Below are positions 52,704 through 61,079 of a DNA stretch of 64,000 nucleotides, piece after piece. Both the position numbers and the translations under genes were made by a program. The stretch's first letter is position 1. Every line of letters starts with the position of its first letter. Source of the stretch: Desulfobulbaceae bacterium (lineage in GTDB: Bacteria; Desulfobacterota; Desulfobulbia; Desulfobulbales; SURF-16); NCBI GenBank assembly GCA_023230525.1, contig JALNXE010000009.1, positions 1-64,000 of the forward strand, given 5' to 3'. The notes beneath the pieces were generated by a model. That model was not told where the DNA came from. It saw nothing but the letters and a program-made list of their open reading frames with translations, and ran no database searches.

Positions 52704-52783
52704 ACGTGCAAACGATCAAGCGCTTCAACGTTCATTCAAACGCTTAAACGCTGGAACGTTTGCACGTTTGAGCATTGGAACGC
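52704..52783. repeat. Inverted repeat with ACGTGCAAACG/CGTTTGCACGT arms
   Basis: An 80-base run is built of short CGTTTGA/AACGCTT-type words, with perfect ACGTGCAAACG and CGTTTGCACGT. It fills part of the 360-base gap between pseB and tatC. The rest of that gap is AT-rich; a 63-codon ORF there is not convincing. Confidence 0.7.
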
Positions 52784-52788
52784 CTTTA

Positions 52789-53552
52789 TCAATCCGTCTG
52801 TTCCTTCTCTTCCTCTTCGGCATCGACCGGCATTTTCCGGCCGAACAGCCAGACGGCGATGATGCTCACCTCATAGAGAACCACCAGGGGCACCGCCATG
52901 AGCAGCTGATTGGCCACATCCGGGGTGGGGGTGAGGATGGCGGCAATAATAAAGGAGAGCAGAAAGGCATATTTGCGGTTGCGGGTCAGAAAGGGCCGGT
53001 CGACAATGCCGAGCTTGGCCAGCAGCACCATGAACACAGGCATCTCGAAGATAACCCCAAAGGCGATGAGCAGGCGGAGACTGAGGGAAAAATACTCGGT
53101 TACCGTGGGCAGGGGGCTCAAAAAATCAGTGGTATAGCCCATAAGAAAACGAAAGGCGGGCGGGAAGACCACATAATAACCAAAGGTGGCGCCGCCGAGA
53201 AAACAGACGGAGGACAGAAAGGAAAAGGGCAGGACCACCCTTTTTTCATGCCGGTAGAGCCCCGGCGCGACAAAGGACCAGAGCTGCCAGAAGATGACCG
53301 GGCTGGACAGTATCAGTCCACTCACCAGGGCTAATTTCAGATAAAAAAAAAGCCCTCCTGGTAGGACGTAAATATCAGACTGGAACCCTTGGGCAGCACC
53401 GCAAACAGTGGCCGGACAAACCAGGCGCCGATATCCTCAATAAAGTAATAGGAAAGGCCGAACCCCACGGCCACGGCAATCAGGGAGCGAATCAGACTGT
53501 TGCGCAGATCCCGCAGATGCTCGGTCAGCGCCTGTTTTTCCATGGTTTCCAT
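52789..53552 (-). pseudogene. tatC: tatC, interrupted by a one-base frameshift in a T9 run
   Basis: Two frames together give a full-length Sec-independent (Tat) translocase subunit TatC, which binds twin-arginine signals. The first 71 codons (LTEHLRDLRNSLIRSLIA, then SSLIFTSYQEGFF) stop just after a run of nine T on the minus strand (bases 43-51 of line 53301-53360). One added T would continue into YLKLALVSGLILSSPVIFWQLW (abridged) and the remaining 178 codons, which keep all later helices and end in a charged tail. This may be a sequencing error, a real mutation or slippage-dependent expression. No other tat gene is in the window. Confidence 0.85.
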
Positions 53553-53837
53553 GCTTGCCTGCGTAATCGGTAAAATGGTTGCTGGTTGGTAGGTTGGCGG
53601 CGGCTTTAAAAAATGCCACTATAGTCTCAGGCGGCTTTCCGGTCAAGCAAAGTGTGGGGGAGCAACGACGCAGGAATCAGAATTCAGGAGTCAGAAGCAG
53701 CCCCCCGGCAATGAACTCGCTACGGGCAAGTATCGCCTGCGCAAGCTCCCTTGCCGGACAACAACCGCTGTTTCCAGTGTTTCCAGCTGCCTCCGGCCTC
53801 CGACCTCCTGACTCCTGCCTCCTGTCTCCTGCCTCCA

Positions 53838-53857
53838 GGGCGGTTCCCGAACCGCCC
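53838..53857. repeat. GC-rich palindrome GGGCGGTTCCCGAACCGCCC
   Basis: A near-perfect 20-base palindrome is followed by CTAC. It is one mismatch from the copies at 53875-53894 and 54911-54930. Confidence 0.85.
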
Positions 53858-53874
53858 CTACTTCTCACCTCTCA

Positions 53875-53894
53875 GGGCGGTTCGCGAACCGCCC
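53875..53894. repeat. GC-rich palindrome GGGCGGTTCGCGAACCGCCC
   Basis: A perfect 20-base palindrome is followed by CTAC. It lies 17 bases after the previous copy, with CTTCTCACCTCTCA between. Confidence 0.88.
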
Positions 53895-53985
53895 CTACAC
53901 CTCACTTTTCACTCCTCACTCCTTACTCCTTACTTTTTCACTAAACATTGATCTTTCCCGCAAAACCCATTATGTAACTATTGTC

Positions 53986-54876
53986 ATGCTTACCATCCGA
54001 CAGATAGCACTGAGCCGTCCCGGCCTTGCCCGGCTGGCAAACCCCGTCCTGCCGCTGGCCAGGCTGGCCGGCATGCTCTATCTCACCGGCCCTTTCCGTG
54101 CCCTGGAAGACCTACTTGCCGTGCTCAATGAACCGGTGGAAACCACCGGGATCAGCTATGACCGGCCCGCCGCTCTGCTGCACCCCTATCTTGACGCCCT
54201 GCGGCCCTTTGAACGGATCAAAAATCCCCAGCCGCCGAGCCGGCTCATTTTCGGTGCAAACCTGGAGCCGGCGGAACAGTTCATTGCTCTCGACAGCTGG
54301 ATCAGCCAGAATGTGCTGACCCGGGAGCTTGAGGAGATCAACAGCCTGCTCTGCGGCCCCTGCGGCTGCACCCTGTGCTGCACCGGCCCCTCGGCCGGGC
54401 AGGCGCAGGAATTTTTCGAAATCCCCCTGGCCGAAAACGAAACCGCCCTCTTTGACCTGCCCGAATTTGCTGATGAAAAAACCAGGGCCGCCACCCCTGA
54501 TGACGAGCCGTCCCTGCTGGTGAACGGCGCGCCCTTTTACGCCAACCAGGCCGCTCTTTACGGCTGGCGCAATGGCTGGAGCATGATCCTGCCGCGCGGC
54601 AGCCGCTGCCCCAATCTGGATGGGGGTACCGGCGGCTGCCGGATTTATCCGGACCGGCCCGAGGTCTGCCGCAGGCCCCAGATCTTCCCCTATATGCTTG
54701 ACCGGGAACCGGCCAGGGACATGGAGTACCAAGGCCGTTTCCTTCCCGCCTTTGTCATCCGGGCCAAAATTCTGGCCATCTGGGACTGCCCTTACGTCAA
54801 ACAGTTTCAGGACGAAATCGCCGGCTATGCCCAGCTGTGCGGCCTGGAGCCGATCTTCAAGCAGAACAAGGCATAA
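53986..54876 (+). CDS. YkgJ-type cysteine-cluster protein
   Basis: The 296-residue protein has a cysteine pattern of the YkgJ family (zinc/iron-chelating domain): CGPCGCTLCCTG near residue 123, then CPNL...GCRIYPDRPEVCRRPQIFPY near residue 205. The N-terminal 110 residues are specific to this protein and of unknown role. The family is thought to bind a metal or Fe-S cluster, with no proven reaction. It is preceded by the repeat block and followed by a GGGCGGTTC palindrome. A start at base 53986 is accepted although the ribosome binding site is weak. Confidence 0.82.
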   Translation: MLTIRQIALSRPGLARLANPVLPLARLAGMLYLTGPFRALEDLLAVLNEPVETTGISYDRPAALLHPYLDALRPFERIKNPQPPSRLIFGANLEPAEQFIALDSWISQNVLTRELEEINSLLCGPCGCTLCCTGPSAGQAQEFFEIPLAENETALFDLPEFADEKTRAATPDDEPSLLVNGAPFYANQAALYGWRNGWSMILPRGSRCPNLDGGTGGCRIYPDRPEVCRRPQIFPYMLDREPARDMEYQGRFLPAFVIRAKILAIWDCPYVKQFQDEIAGYAQLCGLEPIFKQNKA

Positions 54877-54910
54877 GGCAGCCGTAAAAACTGAATATTT
54901 AACACAGCAC

Positions 54911-54930
54911 GGGCGGTTCGCGAACCGCCC
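54911..54930. repeat. GC-rich palindrome GGGCGGTTCGCGAACCGCCC, third copy
   Basis: The 20 bases and the following CTAC are identical to the copy at 53875-53894. It lies between the YkgJ-type and RluA-type genes. Confidence 0.88.
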
Positions 54931-54995
54931 CTACGCCACCGACTCGTCATTCTGGCATGTTTTCAGCCGGAATCCACCGGAAGCAGCATAACGGC

Positions 54996-55808
54996 ATGGA
55001 AAAATTCACCACAGAAATAACCGTCGCACCTGACGACCCGCGGACCGCCTGCGAGCTGCTGGCCCGGCAAACCGGGCTCAGCAAGGGCAGGATCAAGGAT
55101 GCCATGGCCAAGGGCGCGGTCTGGCTCAAGAAAAAAAAGGGCAAGCTCCAGCGTCTGCGCCGGGCCACTGCCCCCATGCAGCCGGGATACCGGCTGGCCA
55201 TCCATTATGATGCCGTCCTGCTGGCCCTTGTCCCGCCCCAAGCCCGCTGTGTCAGCGATCAGGGCCATTACAGCGTCTGGGAGAAACCGGCCGGCCTCAT
55301 GGCCCAGGGCAACCAGTACGGCGACCACTGCGCGCTCCTGCGCCAGGCCGAGCTGTTCTTTAAGCCGCAGCGCCAGGTCTTCCTCGTGCACCGGCTCGAC
55401 CGGGAGGCAACGGGCCTCATGCTCATCGCCCACAGCCGGGAGGCGGCGAGCCAGCTCTCCCGGCTCTTGCAGCAGAACCTGATTGCCAAACGCTACCAGG
55501 TGCAGGTGCTGGGCAACATTTTCATCCGCCAGGGCAACACGATCGATCTCGCCCTGGACGGCAAGACGGCCCTCACCGAGTACCAGCCCCTCTCCTTTGA
55601 TGCCGCAACCAACACCAGCAAGGTCGTGGTGTGGATCAGAACCGGCCGGCTCCACCAGATCCGCCGCCATTTCGCTCTCATCGGCCACCCGGTCATGGGC
55701 GATCCCCGCTACGGCTCCGGCAACAAGAATAAGGAGGGGCTGCGGCTCAAAGCCGATCAGCTGCGCTTCATCTGCCCCTTTGCCAAACGCGAGGTGGTTT
55801 TCCCGTAG
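54996..55808 (+). CDS. RluA-family pseudouridine synthase
   Basis: The 270-residue protein has an N-terminal S4-like RNA-binding region (ACELLARQTGLSKGRIKDAM, about residues 15-60). A catalytic domain follows, with the RluA signature HRLDREATGLMLIA near residue 130, in which Asp is the nucleophile, and GRLHQIRRHFALIGHPVMGD near residue 220. It isomerises uridine in rRNA or tRNA; the site is unknown. The ATG at 54996 is preferred to one 13 codons upstream because the conserved region begins there, though the ribosome binding site is weak. Confidence 0.92.
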   Translation: MEKFTTEITVAPDDPRTACELLARQTGLSKGRIKDAMAKGAVWLKKKKGKLQRLRRATAPMQPGYRLAIHYDAVLLALVPPQARCVSDQGHYSVWEKPAGLMAQGNQYGDHCALLRQAELFFKPQRQVFLVHRLDREATGLMLIAHSREAASQLSRLLQQNLIAKRYQVQVLGNIFIRQGNTIDLALDGKTALTEYQPLSFDAATNTSKVVVWIRTGRLHQIRRHFALIGHPVMGDPRYGSGNKNKEGLRLKADQLRFICPFAKREVVFP

Positions 55809-56457
55809 GTGGCTCCCGGTGCGGCTCCCCTTCCCTGTCCAGAAGAGGCTCCCGGCCCCAGTCCTGTTGGTTGCGCTGAAATTTTCCACGATCACGGAAA
55901 AAGGCCGCCTGCAGTTGTGACCCTTTCCGAGCAGGGCAAAGCCTTCCCTTCAACGCCCAAACCGGCCGGCCGGCCCAGAGCAAGCAGCGCAACTCTTAAA
56001 ATCCCGCATATCCTCTGATTGCTGCAGCCGGCTTCCGCTCTGCGGCAAAACAACTGCACCAAGAAAACCAGCCAAACAGAAATCGCTTCCCAACACTCCT
56101 CAAACCATGGATATTTTTTCTATCCATTTTCTATCAGAATAAACCTTATTGTTTTCTTGCCTCTACTCTGTAAGTAATAAGTAAGCTTTTGTCAGGTTGC
56201 CGGTGGGCAAGAAAATGCTTTTTGCCTGCCTGTCGAGGTCTTAATTTTTGGCATTTTTGAGGGAATGAGGAGCCGTTGCCAAATAACCTCGGGTTTCTGA
56301 ACCATTTCGTTATGGCTCCTTAGAAAAATAAAACTTCGCAGAGGGGGTGATAACGCAAAAATGACAAAATGAAGCTTGCTTTATCCCGGAAGGGAAAGAA
56401 GGTCCGGTTCTGCATTTTGCGCGATCCGGGGAAAAGATAGAAAAAATGGAGGGAAAA
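55809..56457. other. 650-base intergenic region before the multicopper oxidase
   Basis: No gene is supported here. The first half is GC-rich with no clear signal. The second half is AT-rich, contains the fourth GGAGCCGTAACGAAAT-type palindrome at 56269-56320, and probably holds the promoter of the multicopper oxidase gene. I could not identify a clear -35/-10 pair or riboswitch. Confidence 0.5.
56269..56320. repeat. GGAGCCGTAACGAAAT palindrome, copy 4 (diverged)
   Basis: The left arm GGAGCCGTTGCCAAAT and the right arm ATTTCGTTATGGCTCC pair with two to three mismatches. Confidence 0.8.
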
Positions 56458-59094
56458 ATGAAAAAGAGACTCAAAATGAGTGGATTACTGGGCAGGATAG
56501 GTATGTTATATACCCTGCCGTTGCTAACCATCGCCTGGCCAGCCATGGCCGGTGCGGCGGCGACAACACCCATCGGGACATGCCCGGCCGGGACCCAGCT
56601 TTCAACGGTGCCGAATTCACATGTCTGCCTCAAGATTGATCCGACAGCGCCCTGTCCGGCGGGAACCGCCGAGGCCTTTCCCGGAGCCGACACCTGCCTG
56701 CTGGATCCCGCCGCGATTCCCAAATATGTCATACCGCTGGTCATTCCGCCGGTCATGCCGAAAAGCATCACCCAACCCGTTGGCAGCGGTCCGGCTGCAG
56801 AATACAACATTGCCGTCAGGCAGTTCATGCAGCAGATCCTGCCGGGCGGCATCTGGAACACCTTAAACAACCGCAACGACACCTATGGCCCGACCACCGT
56901 CTGGAGCTACGGCAGAGCTGAAGATCCGCTGCCCTCGGGAGGGGTAGCCCCGGCTGCCAATTCATCCTTCAATTATCCGGCCTTTACCGTCGAAGCCATT
57001 TCCGGCAACCTGGACACCGTGCGCTGGATCAATGACCTGAAGGATGCCAATGGCCACTATCTCAAACATCTCTTTTCCATCGACCAGACCCTGCATTGGG
57101 CAAATCCCAACCAGGACTGCCGCATGGGTATCAGCCGCACCGACTGCGAAGGATCAAGCGAACTGCCCTACCAGGGCCCGGTACCCATGGTCACCCATGT
57201 GCACGGCTCCCATGTCAACATGGAAAGCGATGGTTATCCCGAACAGTGGTGGCTGCCGGCTGCCAACGACATCCCGGCCGGCACGGCTACCCAGGGCGAC
57301 CTCTACGACCAGTATAACCGGGCCAATCAACTGCCCGGCTCGGCCTATTACGGCTATGAAAACGATCAACCGGCCACCACCCTGTGGTTTCACGACCACT
57401 CGCTCGGCATGACCCGGCTCAACGTCTATGCCGGACCGGCCGGTTTCTGGCTGGTTCGCAATGGCGCCTACGACATCAACACTCCCAATATATTGCCGGG
57501 TCCGGCTCCCGTGGCCGGCGAGGACGTGGTCGCTGCCAATTTTCCGGCCTCCATGGGCGGCCAGCGCGAGAAGTACCGCGAAATTCCGATTGCTATCCAG
57601 GACCGTTCCTTCAATCCGGACGGCTCTCTCTTCTACCCGGAAAATCGCGCCTTCTTTGAAAATTTGCGTCAGGATCAACTGCAGATTCCCTTTATCAACT
57701 CGGTTGATAAAGACATGATCTCCGATATTGCGCCCATCTGGAACCCGGAGGCCTTTTTCACCACCATGGTGGTCAACGGCGTCGTCTGGCCGGTGCAGGA
57801 AGTCGCACCAGACCGTTACCGCTTCCGCTTGCTGGACGGCTGCAACTCAAGGACCCTTAACCTGAGCATGTTCGTGGTTGATCCAGCCACCAATCAGATC
57901 GACCCGACCCAGGAGATACCATTCTATCAGATCGGCGCAGAGCAGGGCTTCCTGCCCAAGGTGACGAAAATCACCACCGGCTTCTCTACCGAGCTGCCGG
58001 GCGACGGCAGCACTCCCGCGGCCCAGCCTCTGCTCTCCCCGGACCAGGCCCTGCTGATGGGGCCGGCCGAGCGGGCTGACGTCATTGTCGATTTCAGCAA
58101 TCTGCCGGACGGCACCATTATCAGGATGATCAACACCGCACCGGACGCGCCTTTCGGCGGCTTTCCCGATACACCTGCCGACCCGGCCACTTCCGGCCAG
58201 GTCATGCAGTTCGTGGTCAACTCCGCCCTTTATGGGACTCCTGGTTCCAGCGACGGCCTGACCACCGCGCCCGAGAATCTTGTTCTGCCCGCCGAAGCGC
58301 CCCTGGGCACTCCGGATAATGCCGCCGCGCCGCGCCGTCTGTCCCTTAATGAAATGGAATCGGCTCAGCTGTGCGTGCAGGTGAATCCGGACGGCAGCGT
58401 GGTAGATCTCGGTGTTACCTTTGATCCCGCCAATCCGGCCGTCTTTCTGGCTAATTGCAATGCCGCCCTTGGCGTGCCCTTCGCGCCAAGAATGGCCATG
58501 CTCGGCAGCCTGGCCACCGATGGCACCGGCGCCGACGTCAATACCATTTCCCGCTGGATGGATACACTCACGGAATTGCCCTTTGTCGACACCATGGAGG
58601 AGTGGGAGGTCTACAACTTCACCATGGATGCCCATCCGATCCATCTGCATCTGGTGCGTTTCCAGGTCATTGACCGGCAGGACCTGGCCACAGATGCCAC
58701 CGGCATGATTATGAATCCATTGACCCCGGTGGGGAATGCGGTGGCCGCCGTGGGCAACGAGGCAGGTTTTAAGGATACCGTTATCTCTTATCCCGGCCAG
58801 GTGACCCGCCTCAAGGCCTTCTTTGACCGGGCCGGCCTCTACGTCTGGCACTGCCATATCGTCGAGCATGAGGACAACGAAATGATGCGGCCCTATGTGG
58901 TGCGTTTCGATCCGGCCTTCCCGGATATCGACCAGAACGGGGTGGTGAACATGGCTGACTACAGCCTCTTCATGCAGGAAGTCCGCAAGCCGCTGCCCCG
59001 CAACCCGGGATATGACCTCAACCAGGACGGCTCGGTCAACCTGCGTGACAGCATGATTGTGCTGAATTTCATGAGGTCGCATCGTGTCAGGTAA
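56458..59094 (+). CDS. Secreted multicopper oxidase with C-terminal dockerin-like repeats
   Basis: The 878-residue protein has a signal peptide (hydrophobic core at about residues 14-30, AMAGAA cleavage region). It carries all four copper motifs of CotA/bilirubin oxidase-type enzymes: HVHGSHVN near residue 247, LWFHDHSLGM near 308, HPIHLHL near 725, and WHCHIVEHEDNEMM near 797 (type 1 copper with axial Met). The last 60 residues hold two calcium-loop segments (DIDQNGVVNMADYS and DLNQDGSVNLRDSM), as in dockerins. The substrate is unknown; metal ions or phenolics are possible. The ATG at 56458 is chosen because GGAGGG precedes it. The next gene encodes a cohesin-like PEP-CTERM protein. Confidence 0.93.
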   Translation: MKKRLKMSGLLGRIGMLYTLPLLTIAWPAMAGAAATTPIGTCPAGTQLSTVPNSHVCLKIDPTAPCPAGTAEAFPGADTCLLDPAAIPKYVIPLVIPPVMPKSITQPVGSGPAAEYNIAVRQFMQQILPGGIWNTLNNRNDTYGPTTVWSYGRAEDPLPSGGVAPAANSSFNYPAFTVEAISGNLDTVRWINDLKDANGHYLKHLFSIDQTLHWANPNQDCRMGISRTDCEGSSELPYQGPVPMVTHVHGSHVNMESDGYPEQWWLPAANDIPAGTATQGDLYDQYNRANQLPGSAYYGYENDQPATTLWFHDHSLGMTRLNVYAGPAGFWLVRNGAYDINTPNILPGPAPVAGEDVVAANFPASMGGQREKYREIPIAIQDRSFNPDGSLFYPENRAFFENLRQDQLQIPFINSVDKDMISDIAPIWNPEAFFTTMVVNGVVWPVQEVAPDRYRFRLLDGCNSRTLNLSMFVVDPATNQIDPTQEIPFYQIGAEQGFLPKVTKITTGFSTELPGDGSTPAAQPLLSPDQALLMGPAERADVIVDFSNLPDGTIIRMINTAPDAPFGGFPDTPADPATSGQVMQFVVNSALYGTPGSSDGLTTAPENLVLPAEAPLGTPDNAAAPRRLSLNEMESAQLCVQVNPDGSVVDLGVTFDPANPAVFLANCNAALGVPFAPRMAMLGSLATDGTGADVNTISRWMDTLTELPFVDTMEEWEVYNFTMDAHPIHLHLVRFQVIDRQDLATDATGMIMNPLTPVGNAVAAVGNEAGFKDTVISYPGQVTRLKAFFDRAGLYVWHCHIVEHEDNEMMRPYVVRFDPAFPDIDQNGVVNMADYSLFMQEVRKPLPRNPGYDLNQDGSVNLRDSMIVLNFMRSHRVR

Positions 59095-59176
59095 ATACCG
59101 TTTCTCCATCGAGGTGGGTGCAAGTCCCGCCTTGATGCAACCCGCTAATCCGCAATTTCGAACATATAAGGAAAAA

Positions 59177-59767
59177 ATGATGAAAAAGATACTCAGCACC
59201 ATAACCGCCTTTTTTTGCCTGACCTTGGCCGGCCAGGCCATGGCAACTCCCGTCGTCACCCTGACCCCGACAGCGCAGACCTTCCCGGTGGGCGAGGAGC
59301 GCTCTGTCACCGTCGGGCTTAGTCTGGACCCGGGCGAAGCACTCTACAGCTCACTTTTTTTTCTTGATTTCAATTCTAATATTCTTGATTTTGTCGATCT
59401 TACCTGGAATTTTGACACTATCGGTTATCTCACAGGGGTTTCCGACAACGGAAATGGCAATGTTAGTTTTGATGCTGCTTGGTTTGACGGGGGACAACTG
59501 ACTGACAATTTTGACCTCGCCACTCTCACCTTTCGGGGCCTCACCGTCGGCATCAGCGACCTGTTATTGTCCGGTGATATTATTACGTTTGACCCCACAT
59601 CACTAGATTCTGACGGAAATCCCTCGATAACAACATATTATCCAGACCTGACCGCCAACGCCACCATGGCGCCGGTGCCCGAACCGGCCACCTTTCTGCT
59701 CTTCGGCTCCGGCCTGGCCGGCCTGAGACTGCTCAGAAGGAAAAAAGGCATCGAGCAGTCCGCCTGA
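59177..59767 (+). CDS. PEP-CTERM protein with cohesin-like domain
   Basis: The 196-residue protein has a signal peptide (LSTITAFFCLTLAGQAMA). A roughly 110-residue beta-rich domain resembles cohesin (SVTVGLSLDPGEALYSSLFF start, FDLATLTFRGLTVG end). The C-terminal PEP-CTERM sorting signal is VPEPATFLLFGSGLAGL followed by LRRKK. PEP-CTERM proteins are cleaved by exosortase and attached to the outer surface or exopolysaccharide. It starts 82 bases after the multicopper oxidase gene, with an AAGGA site, and ends before a hairpin terminator, so the two are likely co-transcribed. Confidence 0.9.
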   Translation: MMKKILSTITAFFCLTLAGQAMATPVVTLTPTAQTFPVGEERSVTVGLSLDPGEALYSSLFFLDFNSNILDFVDLTWNFDTIGYLTGVSDNGNGNVSFDAAWFDGGQLTDNFDLATLTFRGLTVGISDLLLSGDIITFDPTSLDSDGNPSITTYYPDLTANATMAPVPEPATFLLFGSGLAGLRLLRRKKGIEQSA

Positions 59768-59794
59768 TCACAGATGATTGCAATGCCTTAAGCC

Positions 59795-59830
59795 AGGCAG
59801 GGCGGCAACCGCCGCCCTGCCTTTGCCTTG
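59795..59830 (+). terminator. GC-rich terminator-like hairpin after the PEP-CTERM gene
   Basis: A perfect 12-bp stem AGGCAGGGCGGC/GCCGCCCTGCCT has an AACC loop and is followed by TTTGCCTTG. The T-tract is weak, but the stem is very stable and ends the two-gene unit. Confidence 0.6.
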
Positions 59831-59879
59831 TCATATCACCCATTTTCACTGCCCTTATCTGCAAAAGGAATAACCTGCC

Positions 59880-60569
59880 ATGAAATACTTACTGATTACA
59901 TTTCTCAGCCTGGCCGTTCTGGCCGGTACCTGCTTAGCAAACGATACGCTGCAGCTCCAGGATGAAAAGGATAAAATCAGTTACAGCGTCGGCTACCAGG
60001 TCGGCGGCGACTTCAAGAAACAGGGGGTTGACCTCAACCCGGCCGCCCTGGTCAAAGGAGTCCAGGACGCCCTCGCCGGGTCTGGACAGCCTCTTTTGTC
60101 CAGCGAGGAAATGCAGTCCATTCTGGTGGCACTGAAAAAGAAAATCGATACAGCCCTGGAGCAGGAGAAAAAAAAGACGCTCGAGGGTTACCGGGGTGAA
60201 GGCCGGGCCTTCCTGGCTGAAAACGGCAAGAAGGATGGGGTGGTCACCCTGCCCAGCGGCCTGCAGTACAAGGTGCTCGTTCAAGGCACCGGCAAATCGC
60301 CGACACTTGAGGACACGGTGACCGTCAATTATCGTGGCACCCTGATCAACGGCAAGGAATTCGACAGTTCGTTCCGCGACAAGAAACCGGCCACCGTCCG
60401 CCTCAGCACCTTGATCCCCGGCTGGCAGGAGGCCCTGCCGCTGATGAAGGAAGGCGGCAAATGGCAGATCTTTGTGCCTGCCGACCTGGCCTTCGGGGAA
60501 CGCGGTCCTCTGGCCGAACAGGTTGTCATCTACGAAATTGAACTCTTGTCGGTGCAACCCGCGTCATAA
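59880..60569 (+). CDS. Periplasmic FKBP-type peptidyl-prolyl isomerase (Mip/FkpA-like)
   Basis: The 229-residue protein has a signal peptide (ITFLSLAVLAGTCLA). A helical dimerisation domain covers about residues 28-105 (KISYSVGYQVGGDFKKQGVD), and a C-terminal FKBP domain includes VTVNYRGTLINGKEFDSSF near residue 147, VIPGW-like LIPGWQEALPLMKEGGK and LAFGERG. This is the Mip/FkpA architecture of periplasmic folding helpers. It is the last gene of core character before the accessory tail of the window. Confidence 0.93.
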   Translation: MKYLLITFLSLAVLAGTCLANDTLQLQDEKDKISYSVGYQVGGDFKKQGVDLNPAALVKGVQDALAGSGQPLLSSEEMQSILVALKKKIDTALEQEKKKTLEGYRGEGRAFLAENGKKDGVVTLPSGLQYKVLVQGTGKSPTLEDTVTVNYRGTLINGKEFDSSFRDKKPATVRLSTLIPGWQEALPLMKEGGKWQIFVPADLAFGERGPLAEQVVIYEIELLSVQPAS

Positions 60570-60666
60570 CCGGATCATGGAAACCGGGGACAGGTTTTGA
60601 AAAATGAGTTTTTGCCGCCTTTCATGACCTTGCTTGCAGTTTAACGGGTGCCCCCCAAACTTGTCA

Positions 60667-60936
60667 CTACGAGTTTATTCTGCGGACTGGGCGCGCCCGT
60701 GCCTTTGCAGCCTCAACCTCCCGATTCCTTGGCGGGGCGGCAGTCACGAGAGAATGCAACAATTTAGTTGATGAAGCTGCGATTTCGTCAACCGCACGGT
60801 CAAATGCCTCTTTGTTTACCGTGGATGGTTTGTTGAATCCGCTGATCTTCCGCACAAATTGCAGCGCTGCTTGGCGGATCTCTTCGTTAGTGGCAGAGGG
60901 TTCAAAGTTGTAAAGCGTTATGATATTTCTACACAT
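60667..60936 (-). CDS. DUF2277-domain protein
   Basis: The 89-residue protein matches the DUF2277 family, whose members begin MCRNI-TL-NFEPSAT and contain ALQFVRKISGFNKPS near residue 27. The function is unknown. The gene is in the minus orientation, opposite to the preceding FKBP gene, and lies in the accessory tail. It could be the last gene of an integron-like cassette series (attC-like sites at 61016-61073 and 62150-62210). A GTTAAAC core-like sequence occurs at 60639-60645 on the minus strand, beyond its stop. The ribosome binding site (AGAGGTAGG) is reasonable. Confidence 0.88.
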   Translation of the reverse strand: MCRNIITLYNFEPSATNEEIRQAALQFVRKISGFNKPSTVNKEAFDRAVDEIAASSTKLLHSLVTAAPPRNREVEAAKARARPVRRINS

Positions 60937-61015
60937 TTTTACCTACCTCTATAGTTCGCCCACCGGGATTAGCCTCTGTCGCAATCTCAAGAATTGAGAT
61001 ATATTTCGCCAAATG

Positions 61016-61073
61016 ACTCCGCCGAACGCACATGGGGCAGCGACGCGCCCGCTGGAGCCGTTTGTTCGGTGCA
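61016..61073 (-). repeat. attC-like palindrome after the RsgA-type gene
   Basis: Read on the minus strand, the site starts ACCGAAC, contains GCTCCAGCGGGCG and CGTCGCTG in its middle, and ends GCGTTCGGCGG. The outer CCGAAC and GTTCGG pair. The layout of outer inverted cores and an inner CAGCGG/CGCTG pairing is that of integron attC sites, although the right core (GTTCGGC) departs from strict GTTRRRY. Confidence 0.5.
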
Positions 61074-61079
61074 GGTCAT

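Larger units (their letters stand above)
53677..53940. repeat. Composite repeat block in the tatC-ykgJ spacer
   Basis: The 430-base intergenic region contains GAATTCAGGAGTCAGAAG at 53679-53697, a run of CTCCTGACTCCTGCCTCCTG type at about 53805-53835, two GGGCGGTTC palindromes, and a TCACTCCTCACTCCTTACTC stretch at about 53910-53935. No gene is evident. It appears to be a nest of elements from several dispersed repeat families. Confidence 0.8.

Noticed and set aside
52556..52747. 63-codon plus-strand frame between pseB and tatC
   Set aside because: It ends inside a dispersed repeat and shows no domain or ribosome binding site.
56340..56440. Possible cyclic-di-GMP riboswitch (GGTGATAACGCAAAA) before the multicopper oxidase gene
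   Set aside because: The conserved GEMM core and the second stem are not present; the likeness is limited to a few bases.
59105..59160. GGTGGGTGCAAGTCCCGCC segment resembling part of a group II intron, tRNA arm or riboswitch
   Set aside because: Only about 20 bases match. The space between the two genes is 80 bases and holds no further intron or riboswitch structure.
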